DNA of 14,111 bases from Lunasporangiospora selenospora (Eukaryota > Mortierellomycota > Mortierellomycetes > Mortierellales > Mortierellaceae), in the NCBI GenBank assembly GCA_015680635.1, contig JAABOA010000515.1, positions 1 through 14,111 on the forward strand. The letters are read 5' to 3'. The notes under the pieces are model-generated. The model made no database searches. It was not told where the DNA came from and saw nothing but the letters and a program-made list of their open reading frames with translations. Made by a program: the position numbers and the translations under genes. Positions 1 through 9,964 of this stretch are shown here, piece after piece. How positions within the stretch are numbered: position 1 is the stretch's first letter; each line of letters begins with the position of its first letter.

Positions 1-100
1 CATCCCCATTCTCTCATCCCCCCATCCCCATATCATCCCATCCCCCATCATCATCATCATCATCATTCCATCCCCCATCCCCATCCCCATCCCATCCATC
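1..100. repeat. CAT / CATCCCC low-complexity tract
   Basis: Degenerate tandem units of CATCCCC and CCCAT fill the first 100 bases, with a perfect run of seven CAT triplets at about 46-66. The strand is strongly C/T-rich. The tract lies about 220 bp before the HMG-box start codon, so it is part of that gene's upstream region, but I see no defined regulatory element in it. Confidence 0.8.
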
Positions 101-317
101 TCGAACGCTGCTGTTTCGTCATTTTCCATATTTGATCCCATCCTTCCCGATCTGCCTTCTTGCCTCGGTGAAGACGCGTTTTTGATGGCTTAGGAAGGAG
201 AGAGAGGAGGAGAAAGAAAAGTAGAAGTGGAGAGCATCCAGCTCAATAAGAGAAAGCAAGTCTAACGCGTTTTTTTTTAATATTATCTTTCAACTATCGA
301 TTACAGAACTATCCACA

Positions 318-890
318 ATGCCCAAGGTCGCAAAGAAAGACACAAAGCCTGCCAAGCGTAGCAAGGAGCCCGAGAAGAAGAAGAAGAGAAAGATGAAGAA
401 GGACCCCAACGCCCCCAAGGCTCCTCTCTCTGCCTATCTCTTGTTCTGCGGCGAGTATCGCGAGAAGGTCCGCGCCGAGAACCCTGATGCCTCTTTCGGT
501 AAGGCCCTTTATCTGGAGACATCTTGGTCATCAATGCAAACAAATCTCGGGACTGGTCTTCTTCTGACTGCTAATATTGTATTGTTTGTCTTCCTGAATC
601 GTGTAATTGTAGGAACAATCGGTCGCCTCCTCGGTGAGCGGTGGGCCAAGCTTGCCGACCAGCAGAAGACTGTAAGTCTCATCTCGACTATTATTTTGCA
701 CCAAGCACTCGGGATAGCTAGCGGATAGTCTCTAATCGTGATCTCCTTTTATCTTTTTATCCTTTAGCCCTACATTACCAAGCACGAGAAGGCCAAGGCC
801 AAGTACAGTATCGAGAAGGCTGCCTACGATGCCAAGAAGAAGGCTGCTGCATCCGACGACGACGACGATGAGGAGGAGGAGTCCGATTAA
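318..890 (+). CDS. NHP6: NHP6-type HMG-box chromatin protein
   Basis: Small nuclear DNA-bending protein with one HMG box. Such proteins bind DNA without sequence specificity and assist nucleosome reorganisation (with FACT in yeast). Exons are 318-498, 613-671 and 768-890; introns 499-612 and 672-767 begin GTAAGG/GTAAGT and end in TAG, and phases join cleanly to a 120-residue product. Residues 3-28 are lysine-rich. The HMG box spans about 31-101, opening with [12 protein letters not shown] and holding the core GERWAKL at 68-74. The C-terminus from 110 on is eleven residues, all acidic except one serine. The acidic tail is unlike yeast Nhp6 and recalls animal HMGB proteins. The start codon is the first ATG, preceded by CACA. 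Family assignment is firm; the exact orthologue name is inferred. Confidence 0.93.
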
Positions 891-1307
891 ACAGCGTCAG
901 CGAGGCCACTCCTTGTTCGACCACGCCACCTCGTCTAGTCGGCTAGTTGTTTCTTTCTCTCCTGCTTTTCTCTCTTAATCTGTAGCATTACCAACCTTCT
1001 TCAACTTCCGCTTCCAGCCCGTTTTTTCGGCCTGACCTTTAAGCGCGCCGTGATCCGATGGATCTTTTGCAGGATGGTCATCGACTTGTCCATGTTCTGC
1101 TTTTCTTTTATTGCTTTTCCTTGCTTCTTTTTTCTTGCTCCGTTTAGTATTGTATCTCGTCGATTGTGCTATTAGTATTGTATAAAGTAGTCTCGACTAA
1201 GTTGAAGGCGATTGATCTTTGTTTGCTTGGGTGGGGGTTTTTTTATTTTGCTTTTTGCTTGATTGCATTTTGTTTTGCTGTGCCGCAAAAAAAAAGAAAG
1301 AAAAAAG
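891..1307 (+). other. 3' region of NHP6-like gene and 5' region of MCT1-like gene
   Basis: No gene is evident here. It is pyrimidine-rich after the NHP6 stop codon, with no perfect AATAAA. TATAAAG at 1181-1187 lies about 125 bp before the proposed MCT1 start codon; it could be a TATA box for MCT1 or a variant poly(A) signal for NHP6. An A-rich stretch directly precedes the ATG at 1308. Open frames on both strands in this part look like chance. Confidence 0.5.
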
Positions 1308-3581
1308 ATGCTGCAGGGAACACGTCCTGTCTTGACGCGTCCCTTTTCTCCACTGTCGTCAACGGGACCACAGTCACGCGCTTCGAGGACTAGATCCTCG
1401 CTGATCTCTTTTACCTCTTCTGCATCTTCTGAACGCGACACGATGACATCATTTATCAGAGTTCGAATGTTGTCCTCAGCACCATCCATCATGACACCTC
1501 TTGCGTACGTTCATGAAGCAAGGTCCTATTTTTTCATCTCTCTCTCTCTCTCTCTCTTTTTTTTTTTGCGTCATGGACATTAATCGTCATTGGTCGAATG
1601 CTAGTCTCTGTTCGCTTTTGGGACTCGCCACCTTCCATTCACCACTGTTTGTTGTTGCTGTTGCTGACTTGAAAAAAAAGATAATTCTCGGTCATATAGT
1701 TCTTTCTGCTCTACCAGAGTCTGGAACTCGGCCTTGAAATCTTTTGCAGGGATGGGAACCTCTCTTTCAAGTTCTGGAGCACGTCACCTTGTAAGAAGCT
1801 TATGAATTCCTATATCATGGACAAATTAGGGCTATTGGACCTGACCCTCCCTTTTCCTTTTAATGTGCAATTGTAGTCGACTCTTGATACGGGTGTGAAC
1901 AAAAGAGCCATCCTTTTCCCAGGTAATACTGGATCTGAAGCCATTTCCGTTCTTTCCCGTTTTTTTTCTTCATTGTCTCGACTGCGCATAAAGACTGACA
2001 TAGAGAGACCTTTCCCCGTTTTTCAGGACAGGGATCACAGTATGTAGGGATGGGTAAGGACCTCTATGACGCTTATCCAGTGGCTCGACAGGTTGTAGAC
2101 GAAGCCGACGATGCTCTTGGGGGCACGCTTCGACATGTCATGTTTGAAGGATCACAGGAGGAGTTGACCAAGACTGAGAATGCTCAACCAGCGATTCTAA
2201 CAACATCAATTGCCTTTCTTCGAGTCTTGGAGAGTGAATGCGGATTCAACTTGGAAGGATCTTGTCAGTATGCTTTGGGTCACTCTTTGGGAGAGTATTC
2301 GGCCCTGGTCGCTTCCAAGGCTCTCAATCTCCACGATGCAGTCAAGTTGGTGGTAAGGCCCCCAGGGCTGAGGATGAGGGGGAGTCTTAGTCTCTCTCTC
2401 CCTCTCTACATGGAATCAGGGCAGGCAAACTGGAAAAAGCCAGTCAGTTTGGGTTATTCTTGGCAAATGACTGATATGCATCGTTTGCATCATTGGATCA
2501 AATGTAGAGACTTCGTGGCGAGGCAATGACAAAAGCTGTGACAGACAAGGGCACGACAGCCATGTCGGCGCTGGTTGTGCGTCCTGCAAAGTTACCTGAT
2601 CTCATGCAAGCAATGGAGGAAATCAAGACTGGACTCCCAAGAAGTGAGCTGGCCGAGATTGCTAATATCAACAGTGTAAGCAGGGTTGTGCAAGCACATG
2701 TTGTTTTTGACTGAAACTTGATCGTACAGGGTCCAATTTTTAAACTTTTTTTTATGGTGAATTATGCATATCGTTACTAGTCCTTTCAAGTGGTGATCAG
2801 CGGAACTGTCAAGGGCGTTGATCACGCTTCGCGAGTTCTTCAGGCTCGCAAGATTGCCGCCCGAGCCGTAGATCTGCCTGTGTCGTAAGTGAGATAACTC
2901 TCAAGTTGAGCCAGAGAAAGAGTAGAGGGGCTTTACTCAAGCGAGCGAGTGGTAGTTGCCCATCCTGCTCAACCCACTCTGTATCTCATTCTTTGTAGAG
3001 CGCCATTCCATTGTGCCTTGATGCAGCCAGCGGCTGAGACTATGAAAGGGGCATTGGAGGTCGTCAAGTTTTCAAAGCCCGTTATCAACATCATCTCTAA
3101 TGTCACAGCGAGACCAGTAAGGCCAGACCAGGGGCCCTTTTTTTTTTTTTTTTTTTTGACAGAAACTTACTCTACAATCATCTGGCCTGTGGTGCTAACT
3201 CGGAGGTGAACTTTTCTCTTTGACAGATTGAAAAAGTGGATGACATTCGGGACCTGCTTGTCCGACAGGTCACAGGTACTGTTCTCTGGAGCCAAAGTAT
3301 TAGCCATCTCCGTCAAGAGTGTGGCGTTAACGAGTACATTTCTCTGGGACCTGGAAAAGTCCTTGCCAACCTGTTGCGTAAAGAGTTCCCGACCGACTCG
3401 GTGACGTATGTTTAAATGTGTTGTTCTATGGGTGAAAGTTGCGGTGGCACGGGAAGAAGAGTAGGCTAATCGCTCAAAACCTGCTCACATGTCTGATCCT
3501 TTTTGGTGGTTATTCTTTCCTTCTCTCTCTTTTAATAGGACTGTGACAACAGTTGATGATATCCGACAGTGGTCGCTTTGA
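1308..3581 (+). CDS. MCT1: Mitochondrial malonyl-CoA:ACP S-malonyltransferase
   Basis: FabD/MCT1 family enzyme that moves malonyl from CoA to acyl carrier protein for mitochondrial type II fatty-acid (and hence lipoate) synthesis. Exons: 1308-1504, 1718-1790, 1877-1922, 2027-2352, 2508-2675, 2781-2884, 2999-3116, 3227-3405, 3539-3581. All eight introns are GT-AG and phases close exactly, giving 417 residues. LFPGQGSQ lies at about 103-110. The nucleophile is Ser192 in GHSLGEY, the family's arginine region is VRLRGEAM from about 214, and the catalytic histidine is His309 in SAPFHCALM. Residues 1-95 are rich in Arg and Ser with few acids, as expected of a matrix-targeting presequence. Exons 3-9 are secure. 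Exons 1-2 are the least certain: the protein could instead start at the ATG at 1752. Intron 1 holds a (TC)n/poly-T tract and intron 7 a run of 20 T. Confidence 0.88.
1537..1567 (+). repeat. (TC)n then poly-T tract in MCT1 intron 1
   Basis: About ten TC dinucleotides run into eleven T. The tract is within the proposed first intron (1505-1717), well before the chosen acceptor. It marks this stretch as non-coding. Confidence 0.85.
3138..3157 (+). repeat. T20 homopolymer in MCT1 intron 7
   Basis: Twenty consecutive T lie 69 bases before the acceptor at 3225-3226. It may add to the intron's pyrimidine content and is a likely site of length error or polymorphism. Confidence 0.9.
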
Positions 3582-3636
3582 ACATACTCGCCCATCGGCA
3601 CTCGATATGACACCACAGTGACAGCAAGCATATTTC

Positions 3637-3642
3637 AATAAA
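3637..3642 (+). terminator. Poly(A) signal AATAAA of MCT1
   Basis: Perfect AATAAA on the plus strand, 55 bases after the MCT1 stop codon, at a usual distance for fungal 3' ends. The signal of the convergent monooxygenase A lies only 30 bases further on. Confidence 0.6.
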
Positions 3643-3672
3643 GCAACTGTTGTATTGTTTGGTATTTGGTAA

Positions 3673-3678
3673 TTTATT
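3673..3678 (-). terminator. Poly(A) signal AATAAA of monooxygenase A
   Basis: TTTATT on the plus strand reads AATAAA on the minus strand, 71 bases after copy A's stop codon. Cleavage 10-30 bases beyond it would fall near or inside the MCT1 3' UTR. Confidence 0.6.
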
Positions 3679-3749
3679 TTCTGTGTCCACTCAAGTTTAT
3701 TTAGTATCCACGATAAGATCGCGGAGGATATTTGGTTGAGATGAGGTTC

Positions 3750-5985
3750 TTAGCAGGTCAAGATTGACATAAAGTAGTCATCAATGTCCCTCCAGGCTTC
3801 GTCTCCTGCTCCGTTCACACGGTAGCCAATGTATGAGTCGGGACGAACAATGACAATTCCTCCTGCTCCGCCGGTCGCGTAGTATCCATACCGCTTGTGA
3901 ATTCCCTTAGACTCATCTACAAAGATCTTTCCTCCACCGACAGGCAGCTGGGCCAATGTAGCGACGCGATCTTTGGGGTCGCTGGCATCCTTAATGGTGA
4001 TGGGGGTGCCGGAAATGACATGAATCCTGAACATCTCGCCATCCTGATCAATTTTGAGGCCTTTTTGCTTATACGACCACTTGGTTCTCCATCGGGTCAA
4101 AAAGATATCGATATTAGTTGCAATGGCCTTGGCCGTAGTCAAGGGCGTACCCCAGCTCCTTGATCCAGGGGCATATTGTTTTGTCAACATATCCGAGGCA
4201 AAAACTAGGACATGGAAACTGCCAACGCCAGCCAACAAATGATGAAGTCGTTCGGGACAAACTCCTTGGAATGGAGCCTCTGGCAATGATTGCCCCTTTG
4301 CAAACATCACGTTCGCCACCACACCATCTGAGGCTCGAATCCCAACCTGATAGTTTTCTGAAGGCCTAGACTGGGTCTCATGTTCACGGTTGAGGTTGTT
4401 GATCGGGTACCGGAGTTTGAGCTAACAGAGCAAAGATCGGTTCATAAAGAAAAAAAAAAAGATACATCGCTGTTAGATTTGAGTTCTCGGAGGTTATGCA
4501 ACCAAGCGGACATACAGCAATCAGGCAGTAGCAAACGGAAAGGAGTGAGAAATAGATGGAAGGGGCTTACCAAAGGCACCTCCATGAACTTGCCAACGAG
4601 ACGCATGACGCTCAAGGCGATTGGAATAACGATGAAAAGTATTCTTCTTTTGAAACGCGCAGCAAAGTCCATCCTCCGGTTGTTATGCCAGAGCTCGCTT
4701 GACAGTTTAATAACATGATCGGCAATCGGGATCCGTTCCTCATAGGTATCCAGGAGGGATGATGGGGCAAGTCCATGTATGACGAGTCCGATTTTCCATG
4801 CAAGGTTGTGTGCATCCTGAATACCCATGTTCAAGCCCTGACCGCCTGAAGGTGAATGAACATGGGCTGCGTCGCCTGCGAGGAAAATCCTTCGCTTGTA
4901 GCCAAACTGCTCCGCTCGGCGCTCGTTGATTCGGAACGACGTCAACCAGCCGCATTCCTTGATTTTAAATTTGCTGGGGTAGATGGTCTCGTTAATAGCA
5001 GCCTCAAATTTTTCGTGTGTTAGTCCTTTGACCACTTCATGTAGCTCTTCGCCCTCCTTGAAAAAGCCATCATCGATGGCAATGCGGAGCATTCCATTAG
5101 TAAGTGGGAAGGCAAGCATTGACCTGCCCGTGGCGCCCCAAATAAATCTAAACGGCGTGAAAAAAAAGAGAACACGAATGTTAGTACGTACACTAATTAG
5201 GCCGTAGGGACGTGTGTAACTCGAATGACAAAGTCAGCAAGCAGGGGGTGCATACGAGATGACATTGTTGAGATCCAATTCAGATTCAAAACTGCAGTCG
5301 GCCATATAGGTCTTGTGAGGGAGTGTTCGTCCATTGAATGGAATATTCAGTTTGTGGCGTGTGGTAGAGCGAGCGCCATCCGATCCAATGAGGTATTGTG
5401 AACGAATCACCTGGGTCTCGTACTGAGCGTCGTCGTCGTCCTCAATCTCAGCGAGGTGTCCAATTAGATGCTTTTTGAATTCAGTTTCCTCGTTGCGCTT
5501 GAGTGATCGTCGAATGGTCGTCTCAACATAGGTACCGGTCTTTTCTCCAGATGTACTGCCCTCCGTTGACTCTACTACTTTGGTGTCGAGCATTTCCCAT
5601 CCATGATCGATATGAACGCCCATCTTGGCGAGTTCTTCGACCAGGACATCGGTTGTGCCGAATCCGAGGATTGTATAAGAGGCAAGCTTGCCATGAGCCT
5701 GTCATTGAGTCGGAATTGTGCCTCAGGTGGTCTCTTTCCCTGTGCCATGAAGGCATCAATCAGACCGGTCATCTGGAAAACTTCGAGACTGCGAGGTTGG
5801 ATAGCAATGGCCTTGGAGAGTGGCGAGAGTGTGAGATCACGTTCAATGATGCGAACGGGAATGTTGAGTTTTGTTAGGAGGTAGGCTTCGTAGAGACCAA
5901 CGGGTCCTGCACCCGAGATCAGGACGGGGACATCGACTTGTGTGGCCAAAGTTGTCGTCTTGGTGGACGAGGTTGCAGAGACCAT
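3750..5985 (-). CDS. FAD aromatic monooxygenase A, frameshifted in exon 1
   Basis: Flavoprotein hydroxylase of the p-hydroxybenzoate/phenol-hydroxylase type, using FAD, NAD(P)H and O2; the substrate is unknown. Exons on the minus strand: 5985-5256, 5147-4571, 4421-3750. Exon 1 has GAGPVGL (25-31) for the FAD ADP, then IQPRSLEVF and GSDGARS; exon 2 has AGDAAHVHSPSGGQGLN; exon 3 has VGIRASDG and the C-terminal thioredoxin-like dimerisation domain ending IRPDSYIGYR-type (here IVRPDSYIGYR). Near 5694-5698 the frame slips: codons before it continue into a stop giving only 136 aa, while the correct downstream frame resumes at once with GKLASYTILGFG. One extra base would restore about 659 aa, the family length, and correct splice phase. 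Either a recent null allele or a base-call error. No intron can explain it, since no suitable GT lies there. A hydrophobic stretch (413-428) precedes intron 2. Confidence 0.85.
5690..5702 (-). other. Apparent -1 frameshift in monooxygenase A
   Basis: On the minus strand, the codons for NDRL are followed by ATGGCAAGC in the old frame, but conserved similarity to copy B (LLGKL) continues as HGKL in another frame, one base short. Exon 1 is 730 bases, where 731 would fit the phase of intron 1. Splice sites, the other exons and the stop codon all look functional. Confidence 0.75.
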
Positions 5986-7584
5986 GGTGTTTGGTGGAAA
6001 TAGAGGCCTATTAGGTTGAGGGAGCGGGATAGAAGTCTCTCAATATGCTTTTGACTTGGATGAACAATAAGACTTGGTCGAATTTTTGTGTTGAGAAATG
6101 GTGAGTGTCGTGGGTGAGTGTGTTGTGTTTTGTTGAAAAGGGGATGCGCCGGTGTCTCTATTTAAATAGAAAAAAAATTGGCCGCCAGATATGGAGACAC
6201 ACTTAATGGGCTGCTTGGCAAATGGCCCGGGCGCGGCAATGACGGGGCTGCGGAACAAGGTATTTTCTCTAGAGCGCTTGGCTTTACAGGAGAGGTCTTC
6301 TTGTGAGCAGGCCAACAAAACAAACGCAGAAAAGGTACGGCACTCAAACTCCATCCATATTGCCCTGTCAACTCTGTTGCGCATAAGAGCGGCCGAGGGG
6401 CTGAAGCTAGACTGGACCAAGAATTTCCTATTCTGTAAATGGGCGTGTGTCCTTATTGTCCCTGAAAGTCATGAGTGGCCCTAGTGCAATCCGGCACAAT
6501 CAAAATCCCGAAGGGGTTCAGCTGCTTTGACTACTGCGATAGTACATACTCACTTCATCTCCATTCCCTCCAGTACCCCCTTTTCTCTTTCTTTTTCTTT
6601 TACTATTTCCTCTTTCTTTTTTGAGATTCAATGATGCAGGAAGCGGCAAATCCAGTCCCGAAGGCGAAAAAGGGCGCCAGATCCCCGCAGGGCCTATTGG
6701 AGACAAGGCTTCAATCTCCCATTGCTCCAATGGAGTTTGGTCAACTCTCTTTGACCAAGATTTGGTTTAGCCAACAAGCAACTCTTTTTCTTGGGCATGT
6801 CGGCATTATGTGGTCTCTCGTCTTTGCTGGTCATCGCAAAAGGGAAATTTGTGTTTTCGCTCTCTGGTCGACCCTCCTTTGGCTACTACTGTAGTCTCTA
6901 TCCTTTTGCTTTTGATATCTTCTGTTGACAAAATATCCGAGTGGGATTTGGATCTGGCAAGTTTATACTATCCTTGGCCCTCCACGTTCAACGAAGGGGG
7001 GGTGGGGTTGCTTCGTCAAAAGGAGGAACGAGAAAATGGGACAATCTAGTTTTGAGTAGCGAGGGTGACCTGTTCCAGCAACGGCGCTGTACTCTGTGGC
7101 TCTGAGTAATCTCATCTCTCACGAACTCATTCATCCAGGGTAGGGCAAAAGGTATATCTTGGAAAGACTCCGTCCAAAAGTCTCACAGGATTGGTAGTAC
7201 AGTTTTGGTTACAGGGCGTGGCAAAAGACTTGTTTAGTTCAACCGAGAGAGAGGGAAAGGGAAGGGACGGAGGGGCGAGTAGACGAGGTAAAGGATAAGT
7301 GAGGTATCCAGGTTGTATGCGCCCGACGGCATCCAACAAGCGCTGTGTGTTCGAGCGCAGCTGGAAAACATTAACATTCAAAGAGCGCAGCGAGCCGTAT
7401 CAACGGTTAAACGAAATCGAACTCGAGCAAGAGTGTCAACAAAGAAGGGTAAGTGGGAGCAACTGGTTCCATACTCATGCCCACGGGTAACTTTAAACAG
7501 GGTATCATGGCCCATTCTCCATCTCTTTATATACTATTCATGGTCGTCAATCATTCAGTATTTCTAGAACCCGGTGTTTTAGAT
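5986..7584. other. Intergenic region between monooxygenases A and B
   Basis: 1.6 kb between the A start codon and the B stop codon (both genes minus strand). It should hold the A promoter, close to A, and the B 3' end, close to B. I find no gene, tRNA or recognisable transposon. Short open frames here lack similarity that I recognise and have no consistent splice structure. A pyrimidine-rich stretch lies at about 6578-6620. A variant TATAAA (minus strand) at about 7525-7530, some 55 bases beyond the B stop codon, could serve as its poly(A) signal. Confidence 0.6.
6158..6169 (-). promoter_or_regulatory. TATA-like palindrome upstream of monooxygenase A
   Basis: CTATTTAAATAG is a perfect 12-bp palindrome about 172 bp before the A start codon and next to an A8 run. 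It fits a core-promoter TATA element for the minus-strand gene, with a 5' UTR of perhaps 140 bases. It is read from sequence only, and it is symmetrical, so orientation comes from context. Confidence 0.45.
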
Positions 7585-9837
7585 CTAATTCGTGACTAAG
7601 ATAGACTCCAAGTACTTCTCCACATCGTCCCATGCAGAATCGCCCGTGCCCTGGACTCGATATCCGACATGGGAGTCGGGTCGGATGACAACTATCCCTC
7701 CGGCTGTGGGGCCACTCTTGGCACCAAGCTCATATCGACTATGAGCCAACAAAGTTCCATCCAAGTATACCTTTCCATCGCCATTGGCTTGACCAGCCAA
7801 CGCCTCCACGCCCTTATCCAAATGGATTGGTGCAGTTGCAGCAGCCACGACATTCAATCGGAGCAAATGTTCAGGCATGGGTCGGTCTTTTGGCCCAGCT
7901 TTGTAGTTCCATCGTGATCTCCATGCGATCAGACGCGATTGGATGACTGAGTGAAGATGAGACGCAGGTGTAGATGTGTCTTTTCCCTTAGACTTGGGAT
8001 CCAGCGTTGTTCCTGTGAAAACCATGATATTGAATTGGCCCAGTCCTACAAATAGATCAAAGAGCTGGAGGGTGTCTTCCGTATCTGGTTCCATCTTCTG
8101 GTTGTTTGGTGAGGAGATGATCGTCAGAGAGGCATTGGCTGCCCGAGCTCCTACAGCGACGTCAGTTCTGGGTGCCTTTTGGGTTGCATGTGGAGTGTTA
8201 AGAGAGTTTTGAGCATAGGTGTATTTTAGCTACAGTGACAGGAAAAGAATCATCACGAAAAGAGGCGGTTAGAGATCATTCCTTCTTTGCAAAAACAGCG
8301 AGTAGGATCGTGTTTGGGCGCAGTAGGGCGAGTGGAGCATCTGAGAGCTTGAGAGCAAGGATTAAAATCACGGGGTTGCGGCTTACCATATTTTTTTCTC
8401 GAGGTGGGACAGAAAAGAACTTCAAGAACTCAAAAAAATAAGGCATGAGCTTGATGGTGAGGAACCTGCTGTATCTGCTAAAGAATCCCATGGAGCGATT
8501 GGCACGAAGGATGGCACCCGAAAGCTTGATGGAGAGGTCGGCAATGGGTTCGCGTTCCTTGTATGTCTCGAGAATGGTTTCTTCGGCAAGTCCATGATGA
8601 ACCAAAGCCAGCTTCCAAGCCAGGTTGTGTGCATCTTGTATACCCGTATTTAGACCGAGACCGCCCGAGGGTGAGTGTGTATGAGCAGCATCGCCAACTA
8701 GAAATATCTTGTTCTTGTGGACAAAAGTCTCTGCGCGGCGCTCATTCACCTGGAAAACAGATATCCATGAAGCACGAAGGAGCTTGAACGGAGTAGGAGA
8801 AATGATGTCGCGAACCATCTCCTCTAATTTTTCAGGCGTGAGATCCTTGACAGCCTGAGTGAGGTCTTCATCCGGTCCCACATCCCCGCCCTCGACAACA
8901 ACTCGCAATTCACCATTATGAAGTGGGTAGCATTCCATTGGCTGAAGGTTTGAACCAGAGAAAATCCTAGATATCATGGCACATGGATGGGATGTTAGAC
9001 AAGCCTCTGAGGTAGAATGTGAGATCAAAAAATCGGGGCCGGGACAAGACCAGCTTCCAAATACACTTACGAGCATTTGCCAATGATAGGAATGTCTGTT
9101 TCGATAGCACCGTCAAACATAAAGGTCTTGTGCTTCAAAGTACAGCCATTGAAAGGAATTTTCAGCTTGTGCCGGACTGTCGATCGACCTCCATCCGAGC
9201 CAACGAGATATCGTGAGCGAACAACCTGGACTTCATACTCTCGGCCATCCTCTTGAATGTACTGACTGACCTGACCCACAATTTTGAGATCACTGTTTAG
9301 GGTATCGGTATCGCTGTCGATATCTGCAAGATTCTCCTGAGAGGTCTCCTTGGCTTTCCGAATTGTAGATTCGACATAAGACTCGCCATTATCCTCCACA
9401 ACCTTGGTATCGACTAGCTCCCAACCATAATCGACAAAGACACCAAGCTCGTTGAGTTGATTCATGATGAACTCGCTGGTCTTGTTCTGTTCTTGGAGAA
9501 GAACGTAGTTGAAAGGGGTTTCTTGGCCAACAATAACAGGGAGCTTGCCGAGCAGATTCCCGCCTCGCCAAAAATGAAAATATTCAGCTATTTGACCATT
9601 ATTCAGAAAGGTGTCCAAGAGTTGGCGATCGATCATGCTGAAGAGTTCCAGTGAGCGTGGTTGGATACCGAGGGACTTTGAAAGCGGGCTAATGATGTTG
9701 CTGCGGTCGATGATCCGGACAGAGACATCGAGTTTCGTAAGTTCAAGAGCGAGAAGGAGGCCGATTGGTCCAGCACCCGAGATAAGTACTGGGCACATGG
9801 AGGCCTCTGTGGCCGAGGAAGACTGTGCTGAGACCAT
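7585..9837 (-). CDS. FAD aromatic monooxygenase B (phenol 2-monooxygenase-like), intact
   Basis: Complete member of the phenol-hydroxylase-type flavin monooxygenases, expected to hydroxylate an aromatic ring with FAD, NAD(P)H and O2. Exons on the minus strand are 9837-9071, 8966-8387 and 8229-7585, joined by introns with GTAAGT/GTAAGC donors and TAG acceptors. Phases 2 and 0 close to 663 residues, the usual family length. The FAD motif GAGPIGL is at 21-27, with the ribose-binding acid Asp44. IQPRSLELF follows; GSDGGRS is at 213-219; VGDAAHTHSPSGG is at 346-358; VGARAAN is at 475-481; the C-terminal thioredoxin-like domain contains VIRPDSHVGYR near 630-640. An acidic, variable insert lies at about 170-200. 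No signal peptide is evident, so it is probably cytosolic; a hydrophobic stretch just before intron 2 might touch membrane. Substrate and pathway cannot be read from sequence. Confidence 0.93.
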
Positions 9838-9952
9838 TTGGGACGTATTTTACTACACGTAGTTTTCAGAAGTAGAGGAGTCAAAGAGGCGGGTGGATTG
9901 GTGGGAGAGAAGATAATGTGAACTTTACAAGCCGACCTAGCCCAAGGCAGCT

Positions 9953-9964
9953 CCTTTTAAAAGG
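9953..9964 (-). promoter_or_regulatory. TATA-like palindrome upstream of monooxygenase B
   Basis: CCTTTTAAAAGG is a perfect 12-bp palindrome about 116 bp before the B start codon, in the same relative setting as the palindrome before copy A. It is a plausible TATA element; no transcription start is known. Confidence 0.4.

Noticed and set aside
1-100. CRISPR-like or telomeric repeat reading of the CAT/CATCCCC tract
   Set aside because: Units are short, irregular and have no spacers, and they do not match the usual fungal telomere TTAGGG/CCCTAA. It is a simple-sequence repeat.
1172-1492. Minus-strand open frame of 106 codons over MCT1 exon 1
   Set aside because: It is the mirror of the Arg/Ser-rich presequence exon. 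The plus-strand frame joins exactly in phase to the conserved MCT1 exons, while this frame has no recognisable domain.
5523-5759. Third minus-strand frame over copy A exon 1
   Set aside because: Its translation shows no similarity to copy B; similarity passes directly between the other two frames at about 5695.
5503-5884. Overlapping plus-strand frames opposite copy A exon 1
   Set aside because: They are antisense to a conserved flavoprotein exon and have no domain of their own.
8235-8441. Plus-strand frame across intron 2 of copy B
   Set aside because: Antisense to an intron and exon ends; no domain, and the minus-strand splice model explains the region.
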